A DNA stretch of 37,370 nucleotides, from the NCBI GenBank assembly GCA_900553805.1, contig USEU01000013.1, forward strand, positions 1 through 37,370, written 5' to 3'. The position numbers were made by a program, and so were the translations under genes. Shown one piece after another: positions 1 through 7,106 of the stretch. How positions within the stretch are numbered: the stretch's first letter is position 1; each line of letters starts with the position of its first letter. The stretch comes from an uncultured Eubacteriales bacterium. GTDB lineage: Bacteria > Bacillota > Clostridia > Oscillospirales > Oscillospiraceae. The notes beneath the pieces are model-generated. The model saw nothing but the letters and a program-made list of their open reading frames with translations. It ran no database searches and was not told where the DNA came from.

Positions 1-52
1 ATTGAGCCAGAAATCCAGGCTGGGGCTTCTTGCCAAATTGTGCGGTGTTGCC
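1..52. repeat. Right-hand part of a fold-back (MITE-like) element, copy 1
   Basis: These 52 bases match 4594-4645 with essentially one difference, in the same orientation. In the second copy this segment is the right arm of an element with terminal inverted repeats (4482-4648), so this is the right end of a second copy whose left part lies outside the window. No coding potential is seen. Its family is not recognised. Confidence 0.75.
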
Positions 53-247
53 TTATTTTCCCGGCGCATGGGGCAAAGACCCGCGGCCCGACCGCAGATG
101 ACCGATTCGGAGCTTCTTTAGACAAGTTTGCTTTCTTTATCCGATTACATTTAGATACTGTCCAAAGGCTATCCGGCAGAATAACTAAGTAATTGCTGCC
201 CAAATGGTGCAGTTTTACTGAATCGCAAAAGAATAAGGGGGAACCTA
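53..247. other. Non-coding stretch upstream of the CUT1 operon
   Basis: No convincing gene is seen on either strand. The stretch becomes AT-rich towards the promoter. A weak inverted repeat (GGCAG...CTGCC, 175-200) is the only structure noted. The end of an upstream gene is not visible. Confidence 0.5.
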
Positions 248-275
248 TTGACTTTTTTTCGAGACAAGGTATAAT
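248..275 (+). promoter_or_regulatory. Sigma-A promoter of the CUT1 importer operon
   Basis: The -35 box TTGACT (248-253) and a perfect -10 box TATAAT (270-275) are separated by 16 bases. Transcription should start near 282, at the edge of the operator palindrome, leaving a leader of about 155 nt before the start codon at 440. Confidence 0.85.
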
Positions 276-281
276 AAAGAC

Positions 282-295
282 AAACGAAATCGTTT
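282..295 (+). promoter_or_regulatory. LacI-family operator-like palindrome
   Basis: The arms AAACGA and TCGTTT flank a two-base centre, directly after the -10 box, where a bound repressor would block initiation. The sequence resembles the sites near 4422, 9546, 9766 and 17683. The regulator at 9811 is the obvious candidate; binding is inferred. Confidence 0.6.
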
Positions 296-322
296 AAGGG
301 CAAGAGCAATTTTTGCATAGTG

Positions 323-430
323 ACGAAAAGGGATATCCCTTTTCCCGTTCCATCCTTCGGATGAAACGATGGCCGCTGTATTGTAATGTGGTTATCGCTC
401 ACAAGAGCGTTAACAAAATAAATGAGGAGG
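323..430 (+). promoter_or_regulatory. Structured 5' leader (type A) of binding-protein gene
   Basis: Three hairpins follow in order. The first is a perfect 20-base palindrome (325-344). The second is a CATCC/GGATG stem with further pairs (346-368). The third (391-414) has a GTTA/TAAC base, a T-T mismatch, a 5-bp stem and a 4-base loop. TTAACAAAA and the Shine-Dalgarno GGAGG follow. The same arrangement, with compensatory changes in the stems, precedes the unrelated binding-protein gene at 11326. Function is unknown: mRNA stabilisation or a regulatory RNA are both possible. Confidence 0.6.
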
Positions 431-439
431 AAACGCAAA

Positions 440-1777
440 ATGAAAAAGCTTCTTGCGCTCGTCCTGGCTGCCGTGATGGTGTTCGGTATGATGTCCATTA
501 CTGCCGCTGCCGACGACAAAATCACCGTCAACCTGTGGGCCTTCACCGATGAAGTGCCCGGCATGATGACCAAGTTCCTGGAGGCCCATCCCGAGCTGGC
601 CGACAAGTACGAGATCAACACCACCATCATCGCCACCACCGACGGCGCTTATCAGCCCGCTCTGGACGCCGCTCTGGCAAACGGAGAGGTCGATTTGTAC
701 GCTGCCGAGGCCGCCTTCGTCCTGAAGTACACCCAGGGCGACGCTTCCGAGTATGCCGCTTCCTACGCTGACCTGGGCATCGATGTGGACGCCGAGCTGG
801 AGGCCGCTGACATCGCGCAGTACACCGTCGATATCGGCACCCGTCCCGCCGACGGCGCTCTGGTCGGTCTGGGCTACCAGGCTACCGGCGGCGTGTTCAT
901 CTATCGCCGCTCCATCGCCAAGGACGTTTGGGGCTCCGACGATCCCGAAGTCGTTGCTGAGAAGATCGGCGCCGGCTCCGGCAACTGGGACGCTTTCTTC
1001 GCTGCCGCTCAGGAAGTGAAGGACGCTGGCTACGCCATAATCTCCGGCGACGGCGATATGTGGCACGCTGTGGAGAACTCCTCCGAGACCGGCTGGATCG
1101 TGGACGACACCCTGAACATCGACCCCGCCCGTGAGGCTTTCCTGGATCTGTCCAAGAAGCTGGTTGACAACGGCTATCATCACGACACCACCGACTGGCA
1201 GGAAGGCTGGTTCGCCGACATGAAGAAGGACGGCGGCGTCCTGGGCTTCTACGGTCCTGCCTGGCTGATCAACTACACCATCGCTCCCAATGCCGGTGAG
1301 GGCGACAACTCCTCCGCTGGCGACTGGGGCGTCTGCGCTCCCAACATCGGCTTCTTCTGGGGCGGCACCTGGCTGCTGGCTGGCAAGAGCGTTGTCGGCA
1401 CCGAGAAGCAGGATCTGATCCGTGACTTCATCCGCTGGGTCACCTTGGACTGCACCGAGGACGGCCTGCAGTATAAGTGGGCCAACGGCACCCTGAACGG
1501 CGAAGGCGGCACCAAGGACTGCGTCGCTTCCGGCACCGTCATGGCCATGTCCAACGGCGAGCTGGACTTCCTGGCCGGCCAGAACATGTTCGATGCCTTC
1601 GTTCCTGCCAACGCTTACGCCAACGGCAAGAACCTGACCCAGTACGACGAGACCATCAACACCGCATGGCGTGATGCCGTCCGTCAGTACGCTCATGGCG
1701 AGGTCGACCGTGACACCGCTATTGAGAACTTCAAGACCACCGTTGCCGATACCCTGGGCATCGATGTCGAGTACTAA
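440..1777 (+). CDS. Sugar ABC transporter solute-binding protein (family 1, CUT1 type)
   Basis: Extracytoplasmic binding protein of a carbohydrate importer, 445 residues, the usual length for family 1. The start at 440 is chosen because GGAGG (426-430) lies 9 bases upstream and the protein then begins with a signal peptide: MKK, a hydrophobic stretch to about residue 20, then TAAADD. A longer reading from 422 would add a charged prefix and lacks its own ribosome site. The mature part begins with the family-typical ITVNLWAF. There is no lipobox cysteine, which is unusual for a binding protein in a single-membrane bacterium. Two permease genes follow after a hairpin, but no ATPase gene does. 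The bound sugar cannot be told from sequence; the beta-mannosidase and beta-glucosidases nearby suggest a plant beta-glycan oligosaccharide. GCT and CGT codons are frequent, as in highly expressed genes. Confidence 0.88.
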   Translation: MKKLLALVLAAVMVFGMMSITAAADDKITVNLWAFTDEVPGMMTKFLEAHPELADKYEINTTIIATTDGAYQPALDAALANGEVDLYAAEAAFVLKYTQGDASEYAASYADLGIDVDAELEAADIAQYTVDIGTRPADGALVGLGYQATGGVFIYRRSIAKDVWGSDDPEVVAEKIGAGSGNWDAFFAAAQEVKDAGYAIISGDGDMWHAVENSSETGWIVDDTLNIDPAREAFLDLSKKLVDNGYHHDTTDWQEGWFADMKKDGGVLGFYGPAWLINYTIAPNAGEGDNSSAGDWGVCAPNIGFFWGGTWLLAGKSVVGTEKQDLIRDFIRWVTLDCTEDGLQYKWANGTLNGEGGTKDCVASGTVMAMSNGELDFLAGQNMFDAFVPANAYANGKNLTQYDETINTAWRDAVRQYAHGEVDRDTAIENFKTTVADTLGIDVEY

Positions 1778-1817
1778 TTTACTGCGGTACTTAAACTTCA
1801 TCATCTGATTGCCGTGT

Positions 1818-1847
1818 GGGGATAGGCAGCTTCGGCGGCCTATCCCC
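1818..1847 (+). terminator. Intercistronic hairpin after the binding-protein gene
   Basis: The arms GGGGATAGGC (1818-1827) and GCCTATCCCC (1838-1847) enclose a TTCG-containing loop. No T-run follows, so it is more likely a 3' stabilising or partial-termination hairpin that keeps binding-protein mRNA in excess over permease mRNA. The Opp-type operon has a similar hairpin at 13169. Confidence 0.6.
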
Positions 1848-1884
1848 CCATTGGCTTGTCTTAAAGATAAGGGGGCGCATACGT

Positions 1885-2856
1885 ATGAACAAGTCGAAAA
1901 GCTTCAGCTACGCCAAATACGGTTACCTGTTCAGCATTCCTTTCGTGGTGGCATACCTGATCTTCTCGTTTTATCCCACCATCAACACCATCATCCTTGG
2001 CTTTACGGATGCCAAGGGCATGGCCGGCCTGACCAACTGGAATTTCCTCCCTGCCGAGGATTTGTTCAAGAATTTTATCGCGGTCCTGAAGGCCCCGACC
2101 TTCCGCAAATCTCTGGGCAATACCATCATTCTGTGGGTCGCCAACTTTATCCCGCAGATTTCTCTGGCATTGCTGCTCACCGCCTGGTTTACCTCCAAGC
2201 GCAATGAGCTGCGCGGGCAGGGCTTCTTCAAGGTCGTGTTCTATATGCCCAATATCATCACCGCCGCTTCCATCGCGATCCTGTTCAAGGCGCTGTTCGC
2301 CTACCCGGTGGGCCCTGTGAACAGCCTGCTGGTCAAGCTGGGCCTTGCCACAGAAGCCGTTAATTTCACAACAAAGGTCTGGCCCACCCGGGGCATCATC
2401 GCCTTCATCCAGTTCTGGATGTGGTACGGCAATACGATGATCGTCCTGATCTCCGGTGTGCTGGGCATTAACCCCGATCTGTACGAGGCGGCCGAGCTGG
2501 ATGGCGCGTCCTCCTCCCAGATGTTCTGGAAGATCACCATGCCCAACCTGAAGACCATCCTGCTGTACACCCTGATCACCAGCATGATCGGCGGCCTGAA
2601 CATGTATGATATCCCCAAGCTGTTCAACGACGGCAACCCGGCCAACTCCACGATGACCACCAATGTGTTCATCTACAAGCAGGCCTTCAGCGGCAGCTAC
2701 ATGTACGCCCGCGCCGCCGCGGCCTCCGTGATCATGTTTATCATTATTGCCGTTATCTCCATTTTTATGTTCATGATGTTCCAGGACTCCGACAAGAAGA
2801 TGGAAAGAGCCGCGAAGCGCGCCGCAAAGCGCGCGGCAAAGAAGGAGGTAGGCTGA
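1885..2856 (+). CDS. Sugar ABC transporter permease (CUT1, MalF/UgpA-like)
   Basis: Inner-membrane permease of 323 residues. The start at 1885 has GGGGG (1871-1875) upstream, and the protein starts with a short polar segment followed by TM1 (GYLFSIPFVVAYLIF). About six membrane segments are visible. The EAA loop that docks the ATPase begins near residue 201 (EAAELDGASS...ITMPNLK). It ends with a lysine/arginine-rich tail made of AAKR-type repeats before KEVG. It pairs with the permease that starts 2 bases after its stop. The ATPase is missing from this operon and is presumably a shared MsiK/UgpC-type protein encoded elsewhere, as is common for CUT1 systems in Firmicutes. Confidence 0.92.
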   Translation: MNKSKSFSYAKYGYLFSIPFVVAYLIFSFYPTINTIILGFTDAKGMAGLTNWNFLPAEDLFKNFIAVLKAPTFRKSLGNTIILWVANFIPQISLALLLTAWFTSKRNELRGQGFFKVVFYMPNIITAASIAILFKALFAYPVGPVNSLLVKLGLATEAVNFTTKVWPTRGIIAFIQFWMWYGNTMIVLISGVLGINPDLYEAAELDGASSSQMFWKITMPNLKTILLYTLITSMIGGLNMYDIPKLFNDGNPANSTMTTNVFIYKQAFSGSYMYARAAAASVIMFIIIAVISIFMFMMFQDSDKKMERAAKRAAKRAAKKEVG

Positions 2857-2857
2857 T

Positions 2858-3724
2858 ATGGCACAGAGATCCATTCACATTCGCCGTACCCCCGGCCAGA
2901 AGATCGTTCGGGTGATCGCGTATATCCTGTGCATCTTCCTGGCCTGCCTGAGCCTGTTCCCGTTCATCATCATGGTGGTGAACGCCACCCGCGACACCCC
3001 CAGCATCCAGTCCAGCCCGATCTCCTTCCTGTTCGGCAGCAACCTGAAGCGGAACTTCGAGATCCTGACCAGCAAGGACATGTTCAGCCCCTGGACGGGC
3101 CTGAAGAACTCCCTGATCATCTCCGTGGGCGCCACGGTGCTCACCGTCTACTTCTCCACCCTCACCGCCTACGCGCTGGTGGCCTATGAGTGGAAGCTGA
3201 AGGGGCCGTTCTTCGCCGCGATCCTGGCGGTGATGATGATCCCCGCCACCATTACCTCCATCGGCTTCTATCAGTTCATGTACCGCATCAAGTGGACAAA
3301 TAATCTGCTCCCGCTGATCCTGCCCGCCATCGCGGCCCCCGGCACGGTGTTCTTTATGCGGCAGTTCATGATCCCGGCGCTGCCCATGGAGATCGTGCAG
3401 TCCGCCCGGGTGGACGGCGCTTCCGAGTTCCGCACCTTTAACCAGATCGTGCTGCCCATTATGAAGCCCGCCATGGCGACCCAGGCCATCTTCGCGTTCG
3501 TCGCCAGCTGGAATAATCTGTTCATTCCTCAGATTTTGCTGACCAAAAAAGAGGTCTATACCATGCCCATCATGGTGTCCCTGCTCAACGGCGACATCTA
3601 CAAGGTGGAGTACGGCGCGATCTATCTGGGCATCCTGCTGACGGTGCTGCCCATTTTCGTCATCTATTTCTCCCTGTCCAAGTACATCATTGCCGGTGTC
3701 GCCCTGGGCGGTGTGAAGGAGTGA
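2858..3724 (+). CDS. Sugar ABC transporter permease (CUT1, MalG/UgpE-like)
   Basis: Second permease of the importer, 288 residues, the normal MalG-like length. TM1 lies near residues 17-38 (VIAYILCIFLACLSLFPFIIM), followed by the typical extracytoplasmic NATRD segment. The EAA loop starts near residue 181 (QSARVDGASEFRTF...IVLPIMKPA). The C-terminus GVALGGVKE is characteristic of the family. The ribosome site GGAGG (2844-2848) lies inside the end of the preceding gene, so translation of the two is probably coupled. The YesL-like gene starts four bases downstream. Confidence 0.92.
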   Translation: MAQRSIHIRRTPGQKIVRVIAYILCIFLACLSLFPFIIMVVNATRDTPSIQSSPISFLFGSNLKRNFEILTSKDMFSPWTGLKNSLIISVGATVLTVYFSTLTAYALVAYEWKLKGPFFAAILAVMMIPATITSIGFYQFMYRIKWTNNLLPLILPAIAAPGTVFFMRQFMIPALPMEIVQSARVDGASEFRTFNQIVLPIMKPAMATQAIFAFVASWNNLFIPQILLTKKEVYTMPIMVSLLNGDIYKVEYGAIYLGILLTVLPIFVIYFSLSKYIIAGVALGGVKE

Positions 3725-3727
3725 CCC

Positions 3728-4357
3728 ATGAATGCCCGCTGGCAGGATACGCCTGCCGCCGTGTTCCTGCGGCTCCTGGCTGACCTGATGATCGTCAACC
3801 TGCTGTCGCTGCTCTGCTCCCTCGGCGTCGTTACCATCGGCGCGTCCCTGACGGCGATGTATACCGTCCTGTTCCATCGCCAGCGGGACGAGGGAATGGT
3901 GAATGCCACCAAGACATTCTTCCAGGCATTTGCCAAAAATTTCTGGAAGGCCACCGCCCTGGAGCTGGTGCTGGCTGCGCTGTTGCTGGTGGCCGGTGTG
4001 GACTTCTGGTATGCCGCGTCCATCCCCAAGCCGGGCAGCGTCGTGTTTACCGTGGTTGCGGTTGTGATCGCGTTCCTGGCCCTGGTGGTTTTCGTGATGG
4101 CCTTTCCCCAGCTGGCGGTTTACAGCAACAGCGTGAAGAACTATCTGAAGAATGGCTTTGTGCTGTTTATGTGCGCCCCCCATGCGCTGCTGCTTTCCGC
4201 CGCTGCCTGGGCTGCCCCCTGGGTCCTGGCCTGTATCGAGCCGGAGGTGATCGTCCGCTTTGGCGTGATGTACCTCCTGTGGGGCTTCGCGTTCCCGGCC
4301 TATGCCACAGTCAGACTGCTGAGCAAGGTGTTCCGGAAAACAAAACAGGGCGGATGA
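3728..4357 (+). CDS. YesL-like membrane protein (DUF624 family)
   Basis: 209-residue membrane protein with about five hydrophobic segments: residues roughly 22-45, 78-97, 106-130, 145-168 and 180-200. The N-terminal pattern of TM1, a short loop with GASLTAMY and then a basic loop is typical of the YesL/DUF624 family. Members are regularly found in operons with CUT1 sugar importers, but their molecular role is not established. The start is set by AAGGAG (3716-3721), which overlaps the end of the upstream permease gene. It is the last gene of the importer operon; a strong hairpin follows. Confidence 0.85.
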   Translation: MNARWQDTPAAVFLRLLADLMIVNLLSLLCSLGVVTIGASLTAMYTVLFHRQRDEGMVNATKTFFQAFAKNFWKATALELVLAALLLVAGVDFWYAASIPKPGSVVFTVVAVVIAFLALVVFVMAFPQLAVYSNSVKNYLKNGFVLFMCAPHALLLSAAAWAAPWVLACIEPEVIVRFGVMYLLWGFAFPAYATVRLLSKVFRKTKQGG

Positions 4358-4379
4358 TCTCATCCTACTTTCTACCGGC

Positions 4380-4406
4380 GGGCGGCAGCAAGGAATGCTG
4401 CCGCCC
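4380..4406 (+). terminator. Hairpin at the end of the CUT1 operon
   Basis: A 10-bp GC-rich stem, GGGCGGCAGC (4380-4389) and GCTGCCGCCC (4397-4406), lies 22 bases after the YesL-like gene. There is no clear T-run, so termination efficiency is uncertain. Confidence 0.55.
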
Positions 4407-4410
4407 GTGG

Positions 4411-4439
4411 CTGCATTCCGGGCGAAAACGTGCTATGAT
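4411..4439 (+). promoter_or_regulatory. Possible promoter of the GH3 gene
   Basis: A weak -35 CTGCAT (4411-4416), a 17-base spacer and TATGAT (4434-4439). The operator-like sequence GCGAAAACGT lies between the boxes. If real, the fold-back element at 4482-4648 lies in the transcribed leader between this promoter and the GH3 start. Confidence 0.4.
4422..4431 (+). promoter_or_regulatory. LacI-family operator-like half site before GH3
   Basis: GCGAAAACGT is identical to the core of the site in front of the GH2 gene (minus strand, 9546-9559) and close to the one before lacI. It sits between the possible -35 and -10 boxes of the GH3 promoter. Confidence 0.45.
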
Positions 4440-4481
4440 CTCCCGGTATCTTCGCGGGAGCGGACATTGGCCGGGAGCACC

Positions 4482-4648
4482 TAGGGCAACACCGCGCAAT
4501 TGTGTCTGCGAGCCACAGCCGTCTTTTTGCCCCACTTCTTCAGTTTGAAAAACGAGAAATACATACAGTATTCCTTCGTTTTCCAAACTTTGAATTGAGC
4601 CAAAAATCCAGGCTGGGGCTTCTTGCCAAATTGTGCGGTGTTGCCCTA
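4482..4648. mobile_element. Fold-back MITE-like element, complete copy
   Basis: A 167-bp non-coding element bounded by 20-bp terminal inverted repeats (4482-4501 and 4629-4648) with one mismatch. Each end is bounded by TA, which fits a TA target duplication as made by IS630/mariner-type transposases. Inside, a second AT-rich inverted pair (about 4540-4560 and 4568-4590) makes the whole element fold on itself. Its right third repeats 1-52. The mobilising transposase is not in the window. Confidence 0.65.
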
Positions 4649-4683
4649 TGAAAATACATTCTCTGAATGGAAGGAGAACTCTT

Positions 4684-6774
4684 ATGAATCGTGCGGAAGC
4701 AAGGAAAAAGGCCGAGGCGCTGGTTGCGCAGATGGATGTGCTGGAGGCAGCCGCCCAGCTACGCTATGATGCCCCCGCGCTGGACCGGCTGCATATTCCT
4801 GAATATAACTGGTGGAACGAGGCGCTTCACGGCGTGGCCCGGGCGGGCGTTGCCACCAGTTTCCCCCAGGCCATCGGTATGGCCGCCGCCTTCGACCCGG
4901 ACATGGTGGAGCGGCTGGGCGATATCGCCGCCACCGAGGGGCGGGCGAAGTACAACGCCCTGTCCGGGAAGGACGACCGGGATATCTACAAGGGGCTGAC
5001 CTTCTGGTCGCCCAACATCAATATTTTCCGCGACCCCCGCTGGGGGCGGGGCCATGAGACCTACGGCGAGGATCCCTACCTCACCGCCCGTCTGGGCCTG
5101 GCCTATATCCGGGGGCTTCAGGGCAGCGGAGAATTCCTGAAATCCGCCGCCTGCGCCAAGCACTTTGCCGTCCATTCCGGCCCGGAGGCCGAGCGGCACC
5201 GTTTTGACGTCCACCCCAGCAAAAAGGACATGGAGGAGACCTACCTCCCCGCCTTTGAGGCGGCGGTAAAGCAGGGAGATGTGGAGGCCGTCATGGGCGC
5301 GTACAACGCGGTCAACGGCTACCCCTGCTGCGGAAGCCCGGAGCTGCTTCAGGGATACCTGCGGGAAAAATGGGGCTTCCAGGGTCATGTGGTCTCCGAT
5401 TGCTGGGCGATCAACGATTTCCACGAGCATCACCACTTCACCGATACCCCTGCCGAGTCCAGCGCCGCCGCGCTGAAGGCGGGCACCGACCTGAACTGCG
5501 GCTGCACCTACCGCTGCCTGATCACGGCCCTGGCCCAGAAGCTGATCAGCGAGGACGATATCCGCCGCGCCGCCGTCCGCCTGTTCACCACCCGCTATCT
5601 GCTGGGCATCATGGACGGCCAGCAGACGGAGTATGACCGCATCCCATACAGCGTCGTGGAATGCAAGGAGCATGTGAGCGCCGCCCTGGAGGCGGCGGAA
5701 AAGGGGATCGTCCTGCTGAAGAACGACGGCGTCCTGCCCCTGCGTAAGGAAAAGCTGAACGCCATTGCCGTGGTCGGCCCCAATGCCAACAGCCGCGTGG
5801 CCCTGGTGGGCAATTACCATGGCACCTCCTCGCGCTACATCACCGTGCTGGAGGGGATCCAGGACGAGGTGGGCGAGGACGTGCGGGTCTACTATTCCGA
5901 GGGCTGCCACCTGTTCAAGGAGCGGACGGAAAATCTGGCCCATCCCGGCGATCGGATCTCCGAGGCGCTGATCGCGGCGGATCAGTCCGACGTGGTGGTG
6001 CTGGTGCTGGGCCTGGACGAGACCCTGGAGGGCGAGGAGGGCGACACCGGCAACGCCGATGCCTCCGGCGACAAGCTCAGCCTGCTGCTGCCCCAGAGCC
6101 AGCGTGACCTGGCCCAGGCGGTGCTGGGCTGCGGCAAGCCGGTGATCCTGGCGCTGATGTCCGGCTCCGCCATCGATATCAGCGACATTGCCCCCCGCTG
6201 CGCGGCGGTGGTCCAGCTGTGGTACCCCGGCGCGCGGGGCGGAAGGGCGGCGGCCGATATCCTGTTCGGCAAGCGCTCCCCCTCCGGCAAGCTGCCCGTG
6301 ACCTTCTATTACCAGCACGCGCTGGAGGAGATGCCGGCCTTTACGGATTACTCCATGCGCAACCGCACCTATCGCTACTATACCGGCAAGCCCCTGTATC
6401 CCTTCGGCTACGGCCTGACCTACGGCGACACCCAGGTGCTCAGCGTTTCCGCCGATACGCACCGGGCCAGCGTAAGGGTGATCAACCGCGGCGCACCCAC
6501 CGAGGACGTGGTGCAGCTGTATATCAAGGATGCCTCATCCCCGGACGCCACCGTCAACCCCAAGCTCTGCGGCTTCCGCCGCGTCCATCTGGATCGGAAC
6601 GAGGAAAAGGAAATCCAGATCGACCTGCCCGCCTCCGCGCTTCAGGTTTGCAGCGACGAGGGCGTATGGCGCCCCGGCAGCGGGAGATGGGATCTGTACG
6701 CCGCCTTTGGCCAGCCCGATCCCCGCACCCAGGAGTTGACCGGCAAGAGCGCCGCCCACTGCGTTATTGAATAA
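4684..6774 (+). CDS. Glycoside hydrolase family 3 (beta-glucosidase/beta-xylosidase type)
   Basis: Exo-acting beta-glycosidase of 696 residues without signal peptide, so probably cytoplasmic and acting on imported oligosaccharides. The start at 4684 has GGAAGGAG (4669-4676) upstream. The N-terminal GH3 barrel has the motif EYNWWNEALHG near residues 39-49 and the nucleophile loop VVSDCW with Asp239. The alpha/beta second domain (about 335-560) carries KNDGVLPL and GNYHGTSS. A fibronectin-III-like domain ends the protein (about 590-696, after YPFGYGLTYG). The EYNWWNEALHG subgroup contains beta-glucosidases, beta-xylosidases and arabinofuranosidases, so the substrate is not settled. It stands alone between the CUT1 operon and the convergent GH2 gene. 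Confidence 0.9.
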   Translation: MNRAEARKKAEALVAQMDVLEAAAQLRYDAPALDRLHIPEYNWWNEALHGVARAGVATSFPQAIGMAAAFDPDMVERLGDIAATEGRAKYNALSGKDDRDIYKGLTFWSPNINIFRDPRWGRGHETYGEDPYLTARLGLAYIRGLQGSGEFLKSAACAKHFAVHSGPEAERHRFDVHPSKKDMEETYLPAFEAAVKQGDVEAVMGAYNAVNGYPCCGSPELLQGYLREKWGFQGHVVSDCWAINDFHEHHHFTDTPAESSAAALKAGTDLNCGCTYRCLITALAQKLISEDDIRRAAVRLFTTRYLLGIMDGQQTEYDRIPYSVVECKEHVSAALEAAEKGIVLLKNDGVLPLRKEKLNAIAVVGPNANSRVALVGNYHGTSSRYITVLEGIQDEVGEDVRVYYSEGCHLFKERTENLAHPGDRISEALIAADQSDVVVLVLGLDETLEGEEGDTGNADASGDKLSLLLPQSQRDLAQAVLGCGKPVILALMSGSAIDISDIAPRCAAVVQLWYPGARGGRAAADILFGKRSPSGKLPVTFYYQHALEEMPAFTDYSMRNRTYRYYTGKPLYPFGYGLTYGDTQVLSVSADTHRASVRVINRGAPTEDVVQLYIKDASSPDATVNPKLCGFRRVHLDRNEEKEIQIDLPASALQVCSDEGVWRPGSGRWDLYAAFGQPDPRTQELTGKSAAHCVIE

Positions 6775-6781
6775 AACAGTC

Positions 6782-6807
6782 TTGGCTCCCCGTCTTTGGG
6801 GAGCCAA
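6782..6807 (+). terminator. Terminator hairpin of the GH3 gene
   Basis: A perfect 10-bp stem, TTGGCTCCCC (6782-6791) and GGGGAGCCAA (6798-6807), 7 bases after the stop, followed by a weak T-rich stretch. The same hairpin module forms the right end of the dispersed repeats at 10980, 26757, 29438 and 34706. Confidence 0.65.
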
Positions 6808-6880
6808 TGCTGTTTCCGCAAGCAAATTTCAGCTGCCCGGACCATGGCGGAACAAAGCCTCCGCGCGCCCTGCGGGGGGC

Positions 6881-7053
6881 TGATACTATTTCCTGATTAA
6901 AATCGTAATTTTAATCAGGAAGGCATCGCCTGAAGGCGCTGCCTGTTTTGTGATTTATAAGGAAAGAAATCACAAAACAAGTCTCATATGAACTCCATGC
7001 CCTTCAGGCAATTAAAATCTTTTTTAAAGATTTTAATTGGAGTTCAGTATGAA
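6881..7053. repeat. AT-rich triple-hairpin fold-back element
   Basis: The outer imperfect inverted repeat (6883-6904 and 7029-7050) shares ATACT, an eight-base spacer and ATTAAAATC. It encloses further perfect palindromes: CTGATTAAAAT / ATTTTAATCAG near 6893-6920, GTTTTGTGATTT / AAATCACAAAAC near 6944-6978, and CAATTAAAATC / GATTTTAATTG near 7009-7039. No coding. It lies between two convergent genes and its low GC stands out from its surroundings. Confidence 0.6.
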
Positions 7054-7061
7054 AGGGAAAA

Positions 7062-7090
7062 GGGGCGCGCCGCAGTCCGCGGCGCGCCCC
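7062..7090 (-). terminator. Rho-independent terminator of the GH2 gene
   Basis: 12-bp perfect GC stem (7062-7073 and 7079-7090). On the minus strand it is followed by CCTTTTCCCTTTC. It lies 16 bases downstream of the GH2 stop codon. Confidence 0.85.
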
Positions 7091-7106
7091 TGAAAAAATG
7101 GGATGC

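Noticed and set aside
169..639. Small open frames around the CUT1 promoter and leader
   Set aside because: They overlap the promoter, operator and leader hairpins, lack ribosome sites and have no recognisable domains.
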